From assembly GCA_965204415.1 (NCBI GenBank), contig CBDBEL010000003.1, positions 744,001-808,000 of the forward strand: 64,000 bases of DNA, written 5' to 3'. The notes below the pieces were generated by a model. That model was not told where the DNA came from. It saw nothing but the letters and a program-made list of their open reading frames with translations, and made no database searches. The stretch is from Aldehydirespirator sp965204415. Its GTDB lineage: Bacteria; Actinomycetota; Acidimicrobiia; Acidimicrobiales; Aldehydirespiratoraceae. Position numbers and translations under genes: made by a program. Below are positions 55,032-63,870 of this stretch, in pieces; position 1 is the first letter of the stretch, and each line of letters opens with the position of its first letter.

Positions 55032-55385
55032 ATGGGTACTTTTGAATGGCCGGTGCGGCTAGAGACCATGGACGGTCGAGGCTCGCTGGAACTCGAGGCG
55101 CTGGTGGACACCGGCTCGACCTTCACAGTCGTGGCCGCGGACCAGCTCCGGGAGCTGGGAGTCTCGTCCTTCGAGAAGGTGCACCTCGAGCTTGCCGACG
55201 GGCGGCGCGACTTCTACGACATCGGCCGGGCCATGGCCACCATCGACGGGCGCACCGAGGCGACCCTGGTCGTCTTCGGGGAGGAGGGCGCGTCCGCACT
55301 GCTCGGCGCCTACACGCTCGAGGGGCTGAGGCTGCAAGTAGACCCGGTTCACCGGCAGTTGGTCCCGCTGAGAGGCCGGGCCTGA
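55032..55385 (+). CDS. Retropepsin-like aspartic protease (clan AA) small protein
   Basis: 117 residues from ATG 55032, which has GGGGAGAGG upstream; ATG 55005 is an in-frame alternative. The motif ALVDTGSTFTVVA is the catalytic Asp-Thr-Gly of clan AA peptidases, followed by the flap-like and hydrophobic strands of a single-domain fold (ATLVVFGEEGASALLGAYTL) with a probable dimeric active site. Such small bacterial proteins are often of unknown function. AT-rich TTAACCTTAAATAT lies just upstream and may hold the promoter. Confidence 0.75.
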   Translation: MGTFEWPVRLETMDGRGSLELEALVDTGSTFTVVAADQLRELGVSSFEKVHLELADGRRDFYDIGRAMATIDGRTEATLVVFGEEGASALLGAYTLEGLRLQVDPVHRQLVPLRGRA

Positions 55386-55434
55386 GCGGGGAGCCGACGC
55401 TGCCGTCAGCCCGGATGCTTATAGGGATTTGTGG

Positions 55435-55461
55435 CGTTTATATGACGACTCCATATAAACG
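55435..55461. promoter_or_regulatory. Perfect 10-bp inverted repeat upstream of the AAA ATPase gene
   Basis: CGTTTATATG (55435-55444) and CATATAAACG (55452-55461) are exact reverse complements separated by 7 bases. It is strikingly AT-rich for this genome. It lies 39 bases before the start of the ATPase gene and directly upstream of where its -35 would be. Confidence 0.7.
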
Positions 55462-55486
55462 TCGCAGATCTATGCAAATGCTGCGC

Positions 55487-55492
55487 TAAACT
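55487..55492 (+). promoter_or_regulatory. -10 element TAAACT for a leaderless ATPase gene
   Basis: TAAACT ends 8 bases before the GTG at 55501, so transcription would start at or next to the start codon. No ribosome-binding site is present. Confidence 0.45.
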
Positions 55493-55500
55493 CTTGTGCG

Positions 55501-56685
55501 GTGGACGAGGTCCGGAATCCCTACAGTCCGGGTGCGGGCACGCCTCCACCTGCACTTGTCGGCCGCGACGACCAAGTGCGCTCATTCGACATCGCCGTTC
55601 AGCGTCTCGTCGCCGGACGCTCAGCGAAGAGCCTCATGCTGACGGGCCTGCGAGGCGTGGGCAAGACCGTGCTGCTGCATGAGATGGCCAAGATCGCGCA
55701 TCGTCACGGCTGGCGTTGCGAGTCTTTCGAGGCGGCCGAGGACTTCAGCTTCGAGAATGCCATGGCCACGCTAGCGCGCCGGGCCATGCTGAGGCTGTCG
55801 GCCGGCCGGCGCGCCGCTGACAGCGTTCGCCGGGCGCTAGGGGTGCTGTCGTCGTTCCAGGCCTGCTGGCGACTCGCCGACGGCGCGGAAGTAATGGTCG
55901 GAGTAGACCCGGTGGCCGGCCGGGCGGACTCGGGCGCTCTGGATCTCGACCTGACCGACTTGTTCGTGGAGGTGGCCGAACTGGCCCGGGACCGTGGCGC
56001 GGGAGTGTTGTTCACCGTCGACGAGGTGCAGTACCTGGCGCGAGAGCAGCTCGCGTCGCTGATCATGGCACTTCACCGTGTGAGTCAACTTCAACTTCCC
56101 CTGACTGCTGCGGTGGCGGGACTGCCGTCGGCGCCCGCACTGGCAGGCGAGGCGAAGTCCTACGCGGAGCGGCTCTTTGCGTTCGTGTCGATCAACAGCC
56201 TGGAAGAGGATGCCGCCGTGCTGGCACTGCAGCGGCCCGCCACCGACGAGGGCGTGAGCTGGGCTCCTTCGGCTCTCAACACCGTGATCGCGGCCACGAA
56301 GGGTTACCCGTACTTCATCCAGGAGTTCGGCAAGCATGCCTGGGATGTGGCGCCGGGGCCGGACCGGATCACCGCGTCCGATGTGGAGGAGGCCATGCCC
56401 CTGGCCATCGCCGAGCTCGATTCCGGCTTCTTCCGGGTGCGTCTCGATCGGACCACCGACGGCGAGCGGGCCTACATAAGGGCCATGGGGTCGCTGGGCG
56501 GAGGGCCCTACCGGTCCGGCGACGTGGCGTCCGCCCTGGGCAAGACCACACCCCAGGTGGGCCAGCACCGCGATGCTCTGATCAGGCGAGGGCTGTGCTA
56601 CTCGCCGCGCCACGGCGTGATCGACTTCACGGTGCCCATGTTCGACGACTTCGTCCGCCGCTCGCTGACCGAGCCTGCCGGCTAG
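55501..56685 (+). CDS. AAA-family ATP-binding protein
   Basis: 394 residues from GTG 55501. Walker A is GLRGVGKT at 49-56 and Walker B is GVLFTVDEVQ near 168-177. The ATPase core (about 15-250) is followed by an Orc1/Cdc6-like lid (GYPYFIQEFGKHAWD) and a C-terminal winged-helix-like part (SGDVASALGKTTPQVGQHRDALIRRG). This layout occurs in solitary actinobacterial ATPases of unknown role. The winged helix and the operator in front suggest DNA binding. No effector gene is adjacent. Confidence 0.85.
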   Translation: MDEVRNPYSPGAGTPPPALVGRDDQVRSFDIAVQRLVAGRSAKSLMLTGLRGVGKTVLLHEMAKIAHRHGWRCESFEAAEDFSFENAMATLARRAMLRLSAGRRAADSVRRALGVLSSFQACWRLADGAEVMVGVDPVAGRADSGALDLDLTDLFVEVAELARDRGAGVLFTVDEVQYLAREQLASLIMALHRVSQLQLPLTAAVAGLPSAPALAGEAKSYAERLFAFVSINSLEEDAAVLALQRPATDEGVSWAPSALNTVIAATKGYPYFIQEFGKHAWDVAPGPDRITASDVEEAMPLAIAELDSGFFRVRLDRTTDGERAYIRAMGSLGGGPYRSGDVASALGKTTPQVGQHRDALIRRGLCYSPRHGVIDFTVPMFDDFVRRSLTEPAG

Positions 56686-57644
56686 CGCTCCGCGCCGTCG
56701 TCGCGGAGTGCCTCCTCCAGGGCGGGCCACAGTTCCTCGGGCAACTGGCGGTGCAGGCGCGACCAGTTCTGCACCGCCTCTGCGGGGCTGCGGGCCCCGA
56801 CCACAACGGTGTCGACTGCATCGCACTGCACTGCGAAGCGCACCGCGGCGGCCGCCAACGAGACGCCGTGTGCCTCGCACACCGCCCTCAGCTTGCCGGC
56901 GCGTTCGAGGATCCGCCTCGGGGCAGCCGCGTAATCGAAGTGCGGCGCCTGTTCGACGCCGGTGAGTATCCCCGAGTTGTAGACCCCGGCCGCCACCACA
57001 TGAACGCCGCGGGCCCTGGCCACGGCGAACAGTTCCGGCTGGGCAGACCGGTCGAGCAGCGTGTAGCGGCCTGCGATCAGGACCGCGTCGATGTCGGTCT
57101 CGGCCACGAATCTGGCCGGAAGGCCGGGCTCGTTCATTCCCACGCCAATTGCGCCGATCATCCCCTCCGAGCGCAGCCGTTCCAGCGCGGGGTAGGCCTC
57201 GTCGAGGGCTTGGCGAGCGTGCTGGTCGGGGTCGTGTATGTAGACGACATCGACAGAGCTGCGGCCGAGCCGTTCCAGGCTCGCCTCCAGCGATCGCCGC
57301 ACCCCATCGGCTGAGAAGTCCCAAGACGCCGTTCCCGCGGCGACCGCGAACATGTCGTCCGCCGCCGGGGGTGCGGCCTCGTCGATCACGCGGCCGACCT
57401 TGGTGGACACGGCGACCTCGCCGGCGCAGGCTCCCAAGGCGGTCCCGAGCGTCCGCTCGGCGGCGCCGTATCCATACAGTGGAGCGGTGTCGAAGTACCG
57501 GTAGCCGGCATCGATGGCGGCTTGGACCGTCGCGACCGCATCGTCGAACGGCACCTCGGTGTACAGCCCTCCGAGCGGTGCCGTTCCCAGGCCCGCGGCC
57601 GGCAGAAGAGGTCGCTCCCTCGCGCGACACCGGTCAGCGGTCAC
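56682..57644 (-). CDS. Aldo/keto reductase, D-threo-aldose (L-fucose) 1-dehydrogenase-like
   Basis: 320 residues from the GTG at 57644. The start AAGLGTAPLGGLY and the catalytic set Asp and Tyr in YFDTAPLYGYGAAE, Lys in STKVGR and His in VYIHDPD match the aldose 1-dehydrogenase branch of aldo/keto reductases. It would oxidise L-fucose to L-fuconolactone. It diverges from the L-fuconate dehydratase gene, which supports this role. Its stop overlaps the AAA ATPase stop region (convergent). Confidence 0.85.
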   Translation of the reverse strand: MTADRCRARERPLLPAAGLGTAPLGGLYTEVPFDDAVATVQAAIDAGYRYFDTAPLYGYGAAERTLGTALGACAGEVAVSTKVGRVIDEAAPPAADDMFAVAAGTASWDFSADGVRRSLEASLERLGRSSVDVVYIHDPDQHARQALDEAYPALERLRSEGMIGAIGVGMNEPGLPARFVAETDIDAVLIAGRYTLLDRSAQPELFAVARARGVHVVAAGVYNSGILTGVEQAPHFDYAAAPRRILERAGKLRAVCEAHGVSLAAAAVRFAVQCDAVDTVVVGARSPAEAVQNWSRLHRQLPEELWPALEEALRDDGAER

Positions 57645-57785
57645 ATCGTGCCGCGCTCGGCCCGGCGGCGGAGCGCCCGGCCACGGAGCGCCCGGCCATC
57701 CATTCGCTCGGCCATCCATTCGCTCATTGTTGAACTTATACGCGCAGATTCGCTCACACGCAACCTTAGCGATAGCGTGAGCCGG

Positions 57786-59129
57786 ATGGGCACCATCTCT
57801 GGCTCGGCGGTGACCGATCTGCGGTTCCCGACCAGCAGAAGCCTCGACGGCTCCGACGCCATGAATCCCGACCCCGACTACTCGGCCGCCTACCTGGAAC
57901 TGCTCACCTCCGACGACGGGCTCAACGGGTGCGGGTTCGTGTTCACCATCGGCCGCGGCAACGACGTCCAGGCCGCGGCCGTCCAGGCGGTGGCCGAACG
58001 GCTCGAAGGCCGCGATGTGGACGCGCTTGCGGAGGATCCCGCCGCGGTGCACCGCGAGCTCACCGGCGACAGCCAACTGCGCTGGCTCGGTCCGGACAAG
58101 GGTGTGATGCACATGGCCGTCGGCGCGGTGGTCAATGCCGTGTGGGATCTGCGGGCCAAGCGCGAGGGGCGGCCGCTGTGGAGCACTCTGGCGCGACTGG
58201 AGCCGCGCGAGGTTGTGGGTCTTGTGGACTGGACCTACCTGAGGGACTTCCTGGACCCCGGACAGGCCCGCGAGATCCTCGAGGAGCGCAGCGCAGGGCG
58301 TTGCGCCAGGATCGAGGCGCTGAGCCGCGGCGGCATGGCTGCCTACGCGACGTCGCCGGGGTGGCTCGGATACGACGACGCCGAGCTCGTCCGGCTGTGC
58401 CGCGAGGCTGTCTCGGCCGGTTTCGGCACCATCAAGCTCAAGGTGGGCGCCGACACGGACGCCGACCGCAGGCGACTCCGTCTGGCCCGCGAGGCGGTGG
58501 GGCCCGGCATCGCCATAGCGGTGGACGCCAACCAGTGCTGGGGGGTGGGTGAGGCCATCACCGCCATCGGACGGCTGGCCGAGTTCGGCTTGCGATGGGT
58601 GGAGGAGCCGACCCATCCCGACGATGTGGTCGGCCACGCCGCCATTGCTGAGGCGGTGCATCCCGTGCCGGTGGCCACCGGCGAGCATCTCGCCAACCCG
58701 GTGCTGGCCAAGCAGCTTCTCCAGCTCAAGGGTGCGAGCATCCTCCAGATCGACGCCACCAGGGTGGCGGGGGTCAGTGACATCGTGGCCATGATCCTGC
58801 TGGCGGCGGGCGCGGGCGCAGACGTCATCCCCCACGCCGGAGGTGTAGGCCTGTGCGAGGCGGTCCAGCACTTCGCGTTCTTCAACGCCATCAGCGTCGC
58901 CGCCGACCCCGACCGGCTAACGCTCGAGTACGTCGACCACCTCCACGAGCACATGTCCGACCCCGTGACGGTCAGCGCCGGCCGCTACCGGATACCCGCT
59001 CGACCCGGCGCCAGCACAGCCTTCGCAGCCGGCGTCGAGCGGGCCTTCGCCTACCCCCATGGAACGGAATGGCATCCGGGCGCTGCATCCCGCAGTACGC
59101 CGCGCCTCGTCGACCGGGAGGCCCGGTAA
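57786..59129 (+). CDS. L-fuconate dehydratase (enolase superfamily)
   Basis: 447 residues from ATG 57786; GTG 57777 is an alternative. The N-terminal capping part has DLRFPTSRSLDGSDAMNPDP and YSAAYLEL, which is characteristic of L-fuconate dehydratases. In the barrel: GTIKLKVGA (general base Lys), AVDANQCWG and WVEEPTHPDD with metal ligands, then ATGEHLANP and DVIPHAGGVGLCEAVQHFA. It converts L-fuconate to 2-keto-3-deoxy-L-fuconate. The stop overlaps the next start (TAATG). Confidence 0.92.
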   Translation: MGTISGSAVTDLRFPTSRSLDGSDAMNPDPDYSAAYLELLTSDDGLNGCGFVFTIGRGNDVQAAAVQAVAERLEGRDVDALAEDPAAVHRELTGDSQLRWLGPDKGVMHMAVGAVVNAVWDLRAKREGRPLWSTLARLEPREVVGLVDWTYLRDFLDPGQAREILEERSAGRCARIEALSRGGMAAYATSPGWLGYDDAELVRLCREAVSAGFGTIKLKVGADTDADRRRLRLAREAVGPGIAIAVDANQCWGVGEAITAIGRLAEFGLRWVEEPTHPDDVVGHAAIAEAVHPVPVATGEHLANPVLAKQLLQLKGASILQIDATRVAGVSDIVAMILLAAGAGADVIPHAGGVGLCEAVQHFAFFNAISVAADPDRLTLEYVDHLHEHMSDPVTVSAGRYRIPARPGASTAFAAGVERAFAYPHGTEWHPGAASRSTPRLVDREAR

Positions 59130-60187
59130 TGAGGATCACGAACGTGGAGTTGCATGTCCTGCGCCGCGACGGCGTCGCGCCGGTCCGCTGGCGGGACGGC
59201 CTGCCCTCACACGACGGTCCGATCTGGGACGGGTGGCTGCAGGTGAGCACCGACGACGGCCCCGACGGTTGGAGCCCGGTCGGCCACCAGGGCCAGGCAG
59301 TGCAGGCCTACCTCGAGCAGATACGCCGGCTCGCGCTCGGCGCCGACCCGCTGCGCAAGGAGCTGCTGTGGCATCGAGCCTGGGAGCACGACCGCGTCGA
59401 GCAGTTCCCGCTGTACGTCTTCGGCGCGCTGGACGTGGCCTGCTGGGACATCACCGCCAAGGTCGCGGGGTTGCCGCTGTTCGAGGTGCTCGGCGGCTAC
59501 CGGTCGAAGGTGCCCGCCTACGCCAGCACGGCGACGTTCGCCTCCGTTGCGGAGTACCTCGACGTGGCCGACCAGTGCCTGGAGGCCGGCTTCGGCGCCA
59601 TCAAGCTGCACGCCTGGGGCGACTGGCGCCGCGACGCCCGACTGGCCCAGGAGCTGCGCGCCCACGTGGGCGACGGCGTGGAGCTGATGTTCGACGCCTC
59701 GGGCGGGTTCCGCTACCACGAGGCGCTGGCGCTGGGCCGGGCCCTCGAGGAGGCCGCGTACCTCTGGTATGAGGAGCCGATGATCGAGTTCGCCATCGAG
59801 CCGCACCGTCGCCTGGCCGCCGACCTGGACATCCCGGTGCTGGGTGCAGAGGTGATAGACGGAGCCCACTACGCGGCCACCGAATGGCTCCACACCGGAG
59901 CCTGCGACCTGATCCGGACCGGGCATCACCTGTACGGCGGCGTGACCGGCGCCATGCGCATCGCCCACATCGCCGACGGGTTCGGCACTACCGCCGAGGT
60001 GCACGCCGGGGGGATCCTCAACCTCCAACTGTGCGCGGCCATACCCAACTGCACCTACTACGAGTCGTTCGTGCTGCAGAACCCGGCGGTGTTCGATCCG
60101 CTGGTGGGCCCGGACGGCACCGCGACAGTGCCCGACGGGCCGGGCATCGGGTTCGAGCCCCACCTGCTGGAGCTGGGCCTGCTGTAG
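59129..60187 (+). CDS. Second enolase-superfamily (mandelate racemase/muconate lactonizing) enzyme
   Basis: 352 residues from the ATG overlapping the previous stop. It has the MR/MLE layout: FGALDVACWDITAKVAGLPL, AIKLHAWGDW (base Lys), LMFDASGGF and LWYEEPM with metal-binding acids, and LGAEVIDGA. The Lys-x-His-x-x-Gly variant separates it from the fuconate dehydratase beside it. It probably acts on another sugar acid of the same pathway or mixture. A duplicated copy of its last codons lies 75 bases downstream. Confidence 0.85.
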   Translation: MRITNVELHVLRRDGVAPVRWRDGLPSHDGPIWDGWLQVSTDDGPDGWSPVGHQGQAVQAYLEQIRRLALGADPLRKELLWHRAWEHDRVEQFPLYVFGALDVACWDITAKVAGLPLFEVLGGYRSKVPAYASTATFASVAEYLDVADQCLEAGFGAIKLHAWGDWRRDARLAQELRAHVGDGVELMFDASGGFRYHEALALGRALEEAAYLWYEEPMIEFAIEPHRRLAADLDIPVLGAEVIDGAHYAATEWLHTGACDLIRTGHHLYGGVTGAMRIAHIADGFGTTAEVHAGGILNLQLCAAIPNCTYYESFVLQNPAVFDPLVGPDGTATVPDGPGIGFEPHLLELGLL

Positions 60188-60270
60188 AGCGAACCGCGTG
60201 GACCCTGTACTGGGTCGCCGCGGACGACCTGCGCCCACCTGCTGGAGCTGGGCCCGCTGTAGAGCGAGCC
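60159..60270. repeat. 37-bp direct repeat at the 3' end of the second enolase-superfamily gene
   Basis: CCCACCTGCTGGAGCTGGGC begins both copies (60159-60195 and 60234-60270), 75 bases apart, and both run through CTGTAGAGCGA, including the stop codon. Two bases differ. Confidence 0.88.
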
Positions 60271-60277
60271 TCTGCCT

Positions 60278-62428
60278 CTATGCGGGCAGGATGCGGATGG
60301 CGTGGAGCGCGGCGCCGACGATGCCGCTGGCGGCGCCGTGGGCCGCGCCGACGATCGGCGGCGACTCCCGCAACTCCCGCAGCAGCTCGCTGACGCGGGG
60401 CCCGAGGGCTGCCAGCAGGGCGCCCCCGGCGGCAGGCACTCCCCCGCCCAGCACCACGATCTCGGGGTCCTGCAGGCACACCGCCGCGGCCACGCCTTGG
60501 GCCAGCGCGCCCATGGCCGTGTCGGTGGCCCGGGCCGCGGCCGGGTCACGGCCGGCGGCTGCGATGATCTCAGAGGCCCTGAGCGTCCGTCCGGTCGCGG
60601 CCCGGTAGGCCGCCTGGAGCGCAGTGCCCGAGGCTGCGTGCTCCAGAGGGCGCGCCTGGGGCCCGAGGGCGACGAATCCCAGCTCGCCGGCGAGGTTGGC
60701 GCGGCCGCGGTCGGTGCCGTTGTCGTGTGTGAACAGTCGGGAGGCCACGCCGGTGCCGACCGACACGTACAGCATCGATGCCGCGCCGACTCCGGCGCCT
60801 GTCTCCCATTCGGCCAGCGCCGCGAGGTACACGTCGTGTTCCAGGGCGACGGGAACGCCGAGGTTCCGACCGAGCCCGCCGGCCACATCTACGTCCCGCC
60901 ACCGCAGGTTCACAGCGTCGACGACCCTGCCGGTGGTGGGCTCGACGATCCCGGGGCAGGCAATGCCCAGGCAGTGGATCGCGGTCTGGGCGTCGACTGC
61001 CAAGCCGTCGATCGCCTCCCGCACCTCCGCAAGCACCTCGGCAGCCGGCCGGTCCGCGCCCGTGGCGCCGCGGCGCACCGGCCCCAGGACGGCGCCGTCG
61101 AATACGGCCGCCTTGAAGGTCGTCCCCCCGATGTCCACGCCGATGGCGGCCGGCAGAGTGCGGGTGGAGCCACATCGGCGCGGTCGCGCCTCGCGGGCGC
61201 TGATACGGCCCCTCACGACAGTCGCCCCAGGGTACGGCTCCCGCGCCTTCTGTACGGGGCTTGCCGGGGCGGTGGTGGCCGAGGCCACATGGTCTCGTCG
61301 GCGCCAGGCGACCGTGCCTTCGATGATGGTGGCGACAGGCTGCAGTTGCGCGTCGACCACCGCTAGGTCCGCCCGACGTCCGGGCAGCAGCGCTCCCCGG
61401 CCGGTGTCGCCGAGCAGGCGGGCCTGGTTGGCCGCCGTGACCGCGGCGAGGTCGTCCCAGGAAGCTCCTGTGACGGCCCGCAGCCGCCGGGCCGCTCCGG
61501 GCATCGTGAGCAGCGATCCGGCCAGCCCGCCGCTGGGGTTGCGGGCCGTCTCACCGCACTCCACGCTCACGTCGCCGATGCGGTAGGTGCCGGCAGGCGC
61601 GGCCATGCCGGCAATGGCGTCGGTCACCAGGAACACCCGTCCAGGCCCGGCTACACGCCAGGCCAGCAGCAGGGCCTCGTCGCTGAGGTGGTGTCCGTCG
61701 GCGATCAACGACACCGCCGCGGCCGGGTGCACCAGCGCGGCGCCGGCGGGACCGACCTCGCGATGGTGCAGCGGGGCCATGGCGTTGAACAGGTGCGTGA
61801 ACGCCGACGCTCCGGCCTCCAGGGCGGCTCGTGTCTGCTCGGCGGTGGCGCCGGTGTGCCCGAGCGACACCGCGACGCCGGCCTGGACGAGCCGTGAGAT
61901 CGCGCCGGCGGCGTTCTCCGCCTCGGGAGCGAGCGTCACCAGCCTGACGATGTCGCGCTCGGCCATGATCTCGTCGGCGAGCTCGCCGGCGTCGCGAACC
62001 AGCCATGCGGGCGGGTGCGTCCCCGGGAAGCTCGGCGACAGCGCAGGGCCCTCGACGTGGAGGCCGACCGGCTCGGCGCCGCAGTAGCCGGTCGGCCGGG
62101 ACCGGATCGCCTCGTATGCGGCTTGGCGTCGGGCGGGTGCGGACGTCACGACCGTCGGCAGGAAGGCGGTCACTCCGTGCTCGGCGAGCCGGGCGCCGAT
62201 GGCCCACATGCTCGACGGGTCGGCGGTGATGTCGCACCCGAAGGCGCCGTTCAGCTGCAGGTCGATGAACCCGGGCAGCGCCATATTGGGGGTGAAGTCC
62301 AGGTCCTCCTCGGCGGCGGGGCCGCCGCTCTGGTACCCGGACACACCGGCGAACCGGCCGTCGCTGATGGCGATGCGGGCCCGGTATCGCCCGCCGCGCC
62401 CGTTCGGAAGCATGGCGATGATCCCCAT
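60278..62428 (-). CDS. NagA-type deacetylase fused to a ROK-family sugar kinase
   Basis: 716 residues. Residues 1-380 form N-acetylglucosamine/galactosamine-6-phosphate deacetylase with HVEGP (Glu126), SLGHTGAT (His191), THLFNAM (His212) and VTDA (Asp270). A linker of about 40 residues leads to a ROK kinase (about 428-716): GVDIGGTTFKAAVFDG, EHDVYLAALAEW (catalytic Asp), VSVGTGVASRLF and VVLGGGVPAAGG. The zinc cluster of ROK kinases (CxCGxxGC) is absent; GELGFVALGPQ runs straight into PLEHAASGTAL. One chain could phosphorylate and then deacetylate an N-acetyl amino sugar. It overlaps no gene but precedes fucU on the other side by 6 bases. Confidence 0.88.
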   Translation of the reverse strand: MGIIAMLPNGRGGRYRARIAISDGRFAGVSGYQSGGPAAEEDLDFTPNMALPGFIDLQLNGAFGCDITADPSSMWAIGARLAEHGVTAFLPTVVTSAPARRQAAYEAIRSRPTGYCGAEPVGLHVEGPALSPSFPGTHPPAWLVRDAGELADEIMAERDIVRLVTLAPEAENAAGAISRLVQAGVAVSLGHTGATAEQTRAALEAGASAFTHLFNAMAPLHHREVGPAGAALVHPAAAVSLIADGHHLSDEALLLAWRVAGPGRVFLVTDAIAGMAAPAGTYRIGDVSVECGETARNPSGGLAGSLLTMPGAARRLRAVTGASWDDLAAVTAANQARLLGDTGRGALLPGRRADLAVVDAQLQPVATIIEGTVAWRRRDHVASATTAPASPVQKAREPYPGATVVRGRISAREARPRRCGSTRTLPAAIGVDIGGTTFKAAVFDGAVLGPVRRGATGADRPAAEVLAEVREAIDGLAVDAQTAIHCLGIACPGIVEPTTGRVVDAVNLRWRDVDVAGGLGRNLGVPVALEHDVYLAALAEWETGAGVGAASMLYVSVGTGVASRLFTHDNGTDRGRANLAGELGFVALGPQARPLEHAASGTALQAAYRAATGRTLRASEIIAAAGRDPAAARATDTAMGALAQGVAAAVCLQDPEIVVLGGGVPAAGGALLAALGPRVSELLRELRESPPIVGAAHGAASGIVGAALHAIRILPA

Positions 62429-62434
62429 GAGGCC

Positions 62435-62899
62435 TCAGCGCGGTTTTGAGGGGTTGCGATCAGGCTTCGTCGGGGTCACGCCCTTGCGCAGGATCACGTT
62501 GGCGTAGGTCGCGGTCTCGCCGGTGGCCACGACCACCTGGGCGTCGGCAGCTTCGTCGTAGAAGTCCTGCCGGTCGAGCAGTCGCACCTCTGATCCGGTC
62601 GGCGACCAAGGACTGATCACATCGATCAGACTCCGCCGGAACGCCGCGTCCAGCTCGTCGCCCGGTTCGGGCGCCATGAGCGTCACCGGCGCAGGACCGT
62701 AGGTGTCCAGCACGACGAGTTCCAACACTGCCGCCGCGAGTTCCGCCACGCCGATGGCGTCGAGACGGTGCTCGTGCCCGCGGGCCACACGGGCCGCGGG
62801 GAAGTGGGCGTCGCACAACACGATGGAGTCGCCGTGGCCCATGCGCCACATCGCGGCGAGCAGGTCCGGCGTGAGCACCGGCGGGACTCCCCTCAGCAT
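62435..62899 (-). CDS. fucU: L-fucose mutarotase (RbsD/FucU family)
   Basis: 154 residues. MLRGVPPVLTPDLLAAMWRM and GHGDSIVLCDAHFPA match FucU, with the catalytic His in GHGD; the end GETATYANVILRKGV is also typical. It interconverts the anomers of L-fucose, feeding the dehydrogenase. The start overlaps the stop of the upstream DUF2090 gene by 7 bases. Downstream lies the NagA-ROK fusion on the same strand. Confidence 0.93.
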   Translation of the reverse strand: MLRGVPPVLTPDLLAAMWRMGHGDSIVLCDAHFPAARVARGHEHRLDAIGVAELAAAVLELVVLDTYGPAPVTLMAPEPGDELDAAFRRSLIDVISPWSPTGSEVRLLDRQDFYDEAADAQVVVATGETATYANVILRKGVTPTKPDRNPSKPR

Positions 62900-63834
62900 G
62901 GCTGCACCGCGGCGCGGGCCGCCGCTTCGAAGGTGTCGATCACCTTCATGTAGTTGTCGCCGACCGCGCGCCGAGCCTGTGCGGGCGTGATCTCTTCACG
63001 GATCAGGGCCTCCAGCGGGGCCCACCAGATCGAGCGGCCCACCGCGAAGCCCCGGAACTGCTCGATCCCCGCGCCGGGAGCGAACGCCTCCGGCAGGCCG
63101 TCGACCGGTGCTCCCCCGCCCAGCACCAGCACGGACGCATGCGGATCGGCCGATGCGACGAGAGCGGCAAGGGCCCGAGCGGACTCCGTGTCGCGGGGCC
63201 TCTCGATCTTCCACACAGCCGGAACGATGCCAGAGGCAAGGATGTCCTCCGCGGCGCGCACCGCCGGATCAGGCGGCGGGCTGCCCTCCCGGTCACTGCT
63301 CCGGCATGTCGTGGCAGCGCCCTTGTGCGGGTCGGCGGGCACCAGCAGCTCGAGCAGCAGTTCCGCCCCCGCCCCCCGCACGGCGTCGTCAAGCCCGCGC
63401 AGAGCCGCGAGCTGCCGGCGCTTGTGAGGGGCCGGGTCGTGCGGGTGCCAGCGAATCAGCACCTTGCCGTAGGCCGCTCCGAGGGCTCGCAGATCTTTGG
63501 CCAGCCTCGACGGTGCTGCCTCGGCGAGCAGGCTCCGCTGTCCGGAAGCCTCGACCGCTACCGCGACCCTCACGCCGGCCGCGGCCGCCTCATCGGCGAC
63601 ACGGCGCTGTCCCCGGTCGATCAAGACCGCGGCCTCGGAGTCCGACTGCCCGCTGAGGCGCCCGTCCAGAGCTTGCAGGACGCCCTGCCAGACGAGGTAC
63701 TTGAGCTCAGCGCGGCGCACCGTGCCGGAGTCCGCGCCGAGGCGCTCCAGAGCCCGCACGAGACTGCCGCGGTGGTCGAGCGCCACCATGTAGCAGCGGC
63801 CCATGGCTGCATGAGTCTGCGCGTTTCTGCTCAT
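62893..63834 (-). CDS. DUF2090 (IolC C-terminal-like) aldolase-fold protein
   Basis: 313 residues from ATG 63834. CYMVALDHRGSLVRAL at the start and GKVLIRWHPHD, VPAVWKIERP (candidate Schiff-base Lys) and SVLVLGGGAPVD later match DUF2090, the domain fused to 5-dehydro-2-deoxygluconokinase IolC. Class I aldolase activity on a keto-sugar phosphate is likely. It diverges from a PfkB-type kinase gene over 36 bases, so the pair may carry out a kinase then aldolase step as in the tagatose phosphate route. Confidence 0.75.
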   Translation of the reverse strand: MSRNAQTHAAMGRCYMVALDHRGSLVRALERLGADSGTVRRAELKYLVWQGVLQALDGRLSGQSDSEAAVLIDRGQRRVADEAAAAGVRVAVAVEASGQRSLLAEAAPSRLAKDLRALGAAYGKVLIRWHPHDPAPHKRRQLAALRGLDDAVRGAGAELLLELLVPADPHKGAATTCRSSDREGSPPPDPAVRAAEDILASGIVPAVWKIERPRDTESARALAALVASADPHASVLVLGGGAPVDGLPEAFAPGAGIEQFRGFAVGRSIWWAPLEALIREEITPAQARRAVGDNYMKVIDTFEAAARAAVQPC

Positions 63835-63870
63835 TACTGTAGGGTAGCGTCGGAGCCTAGGAAGGGCGTC

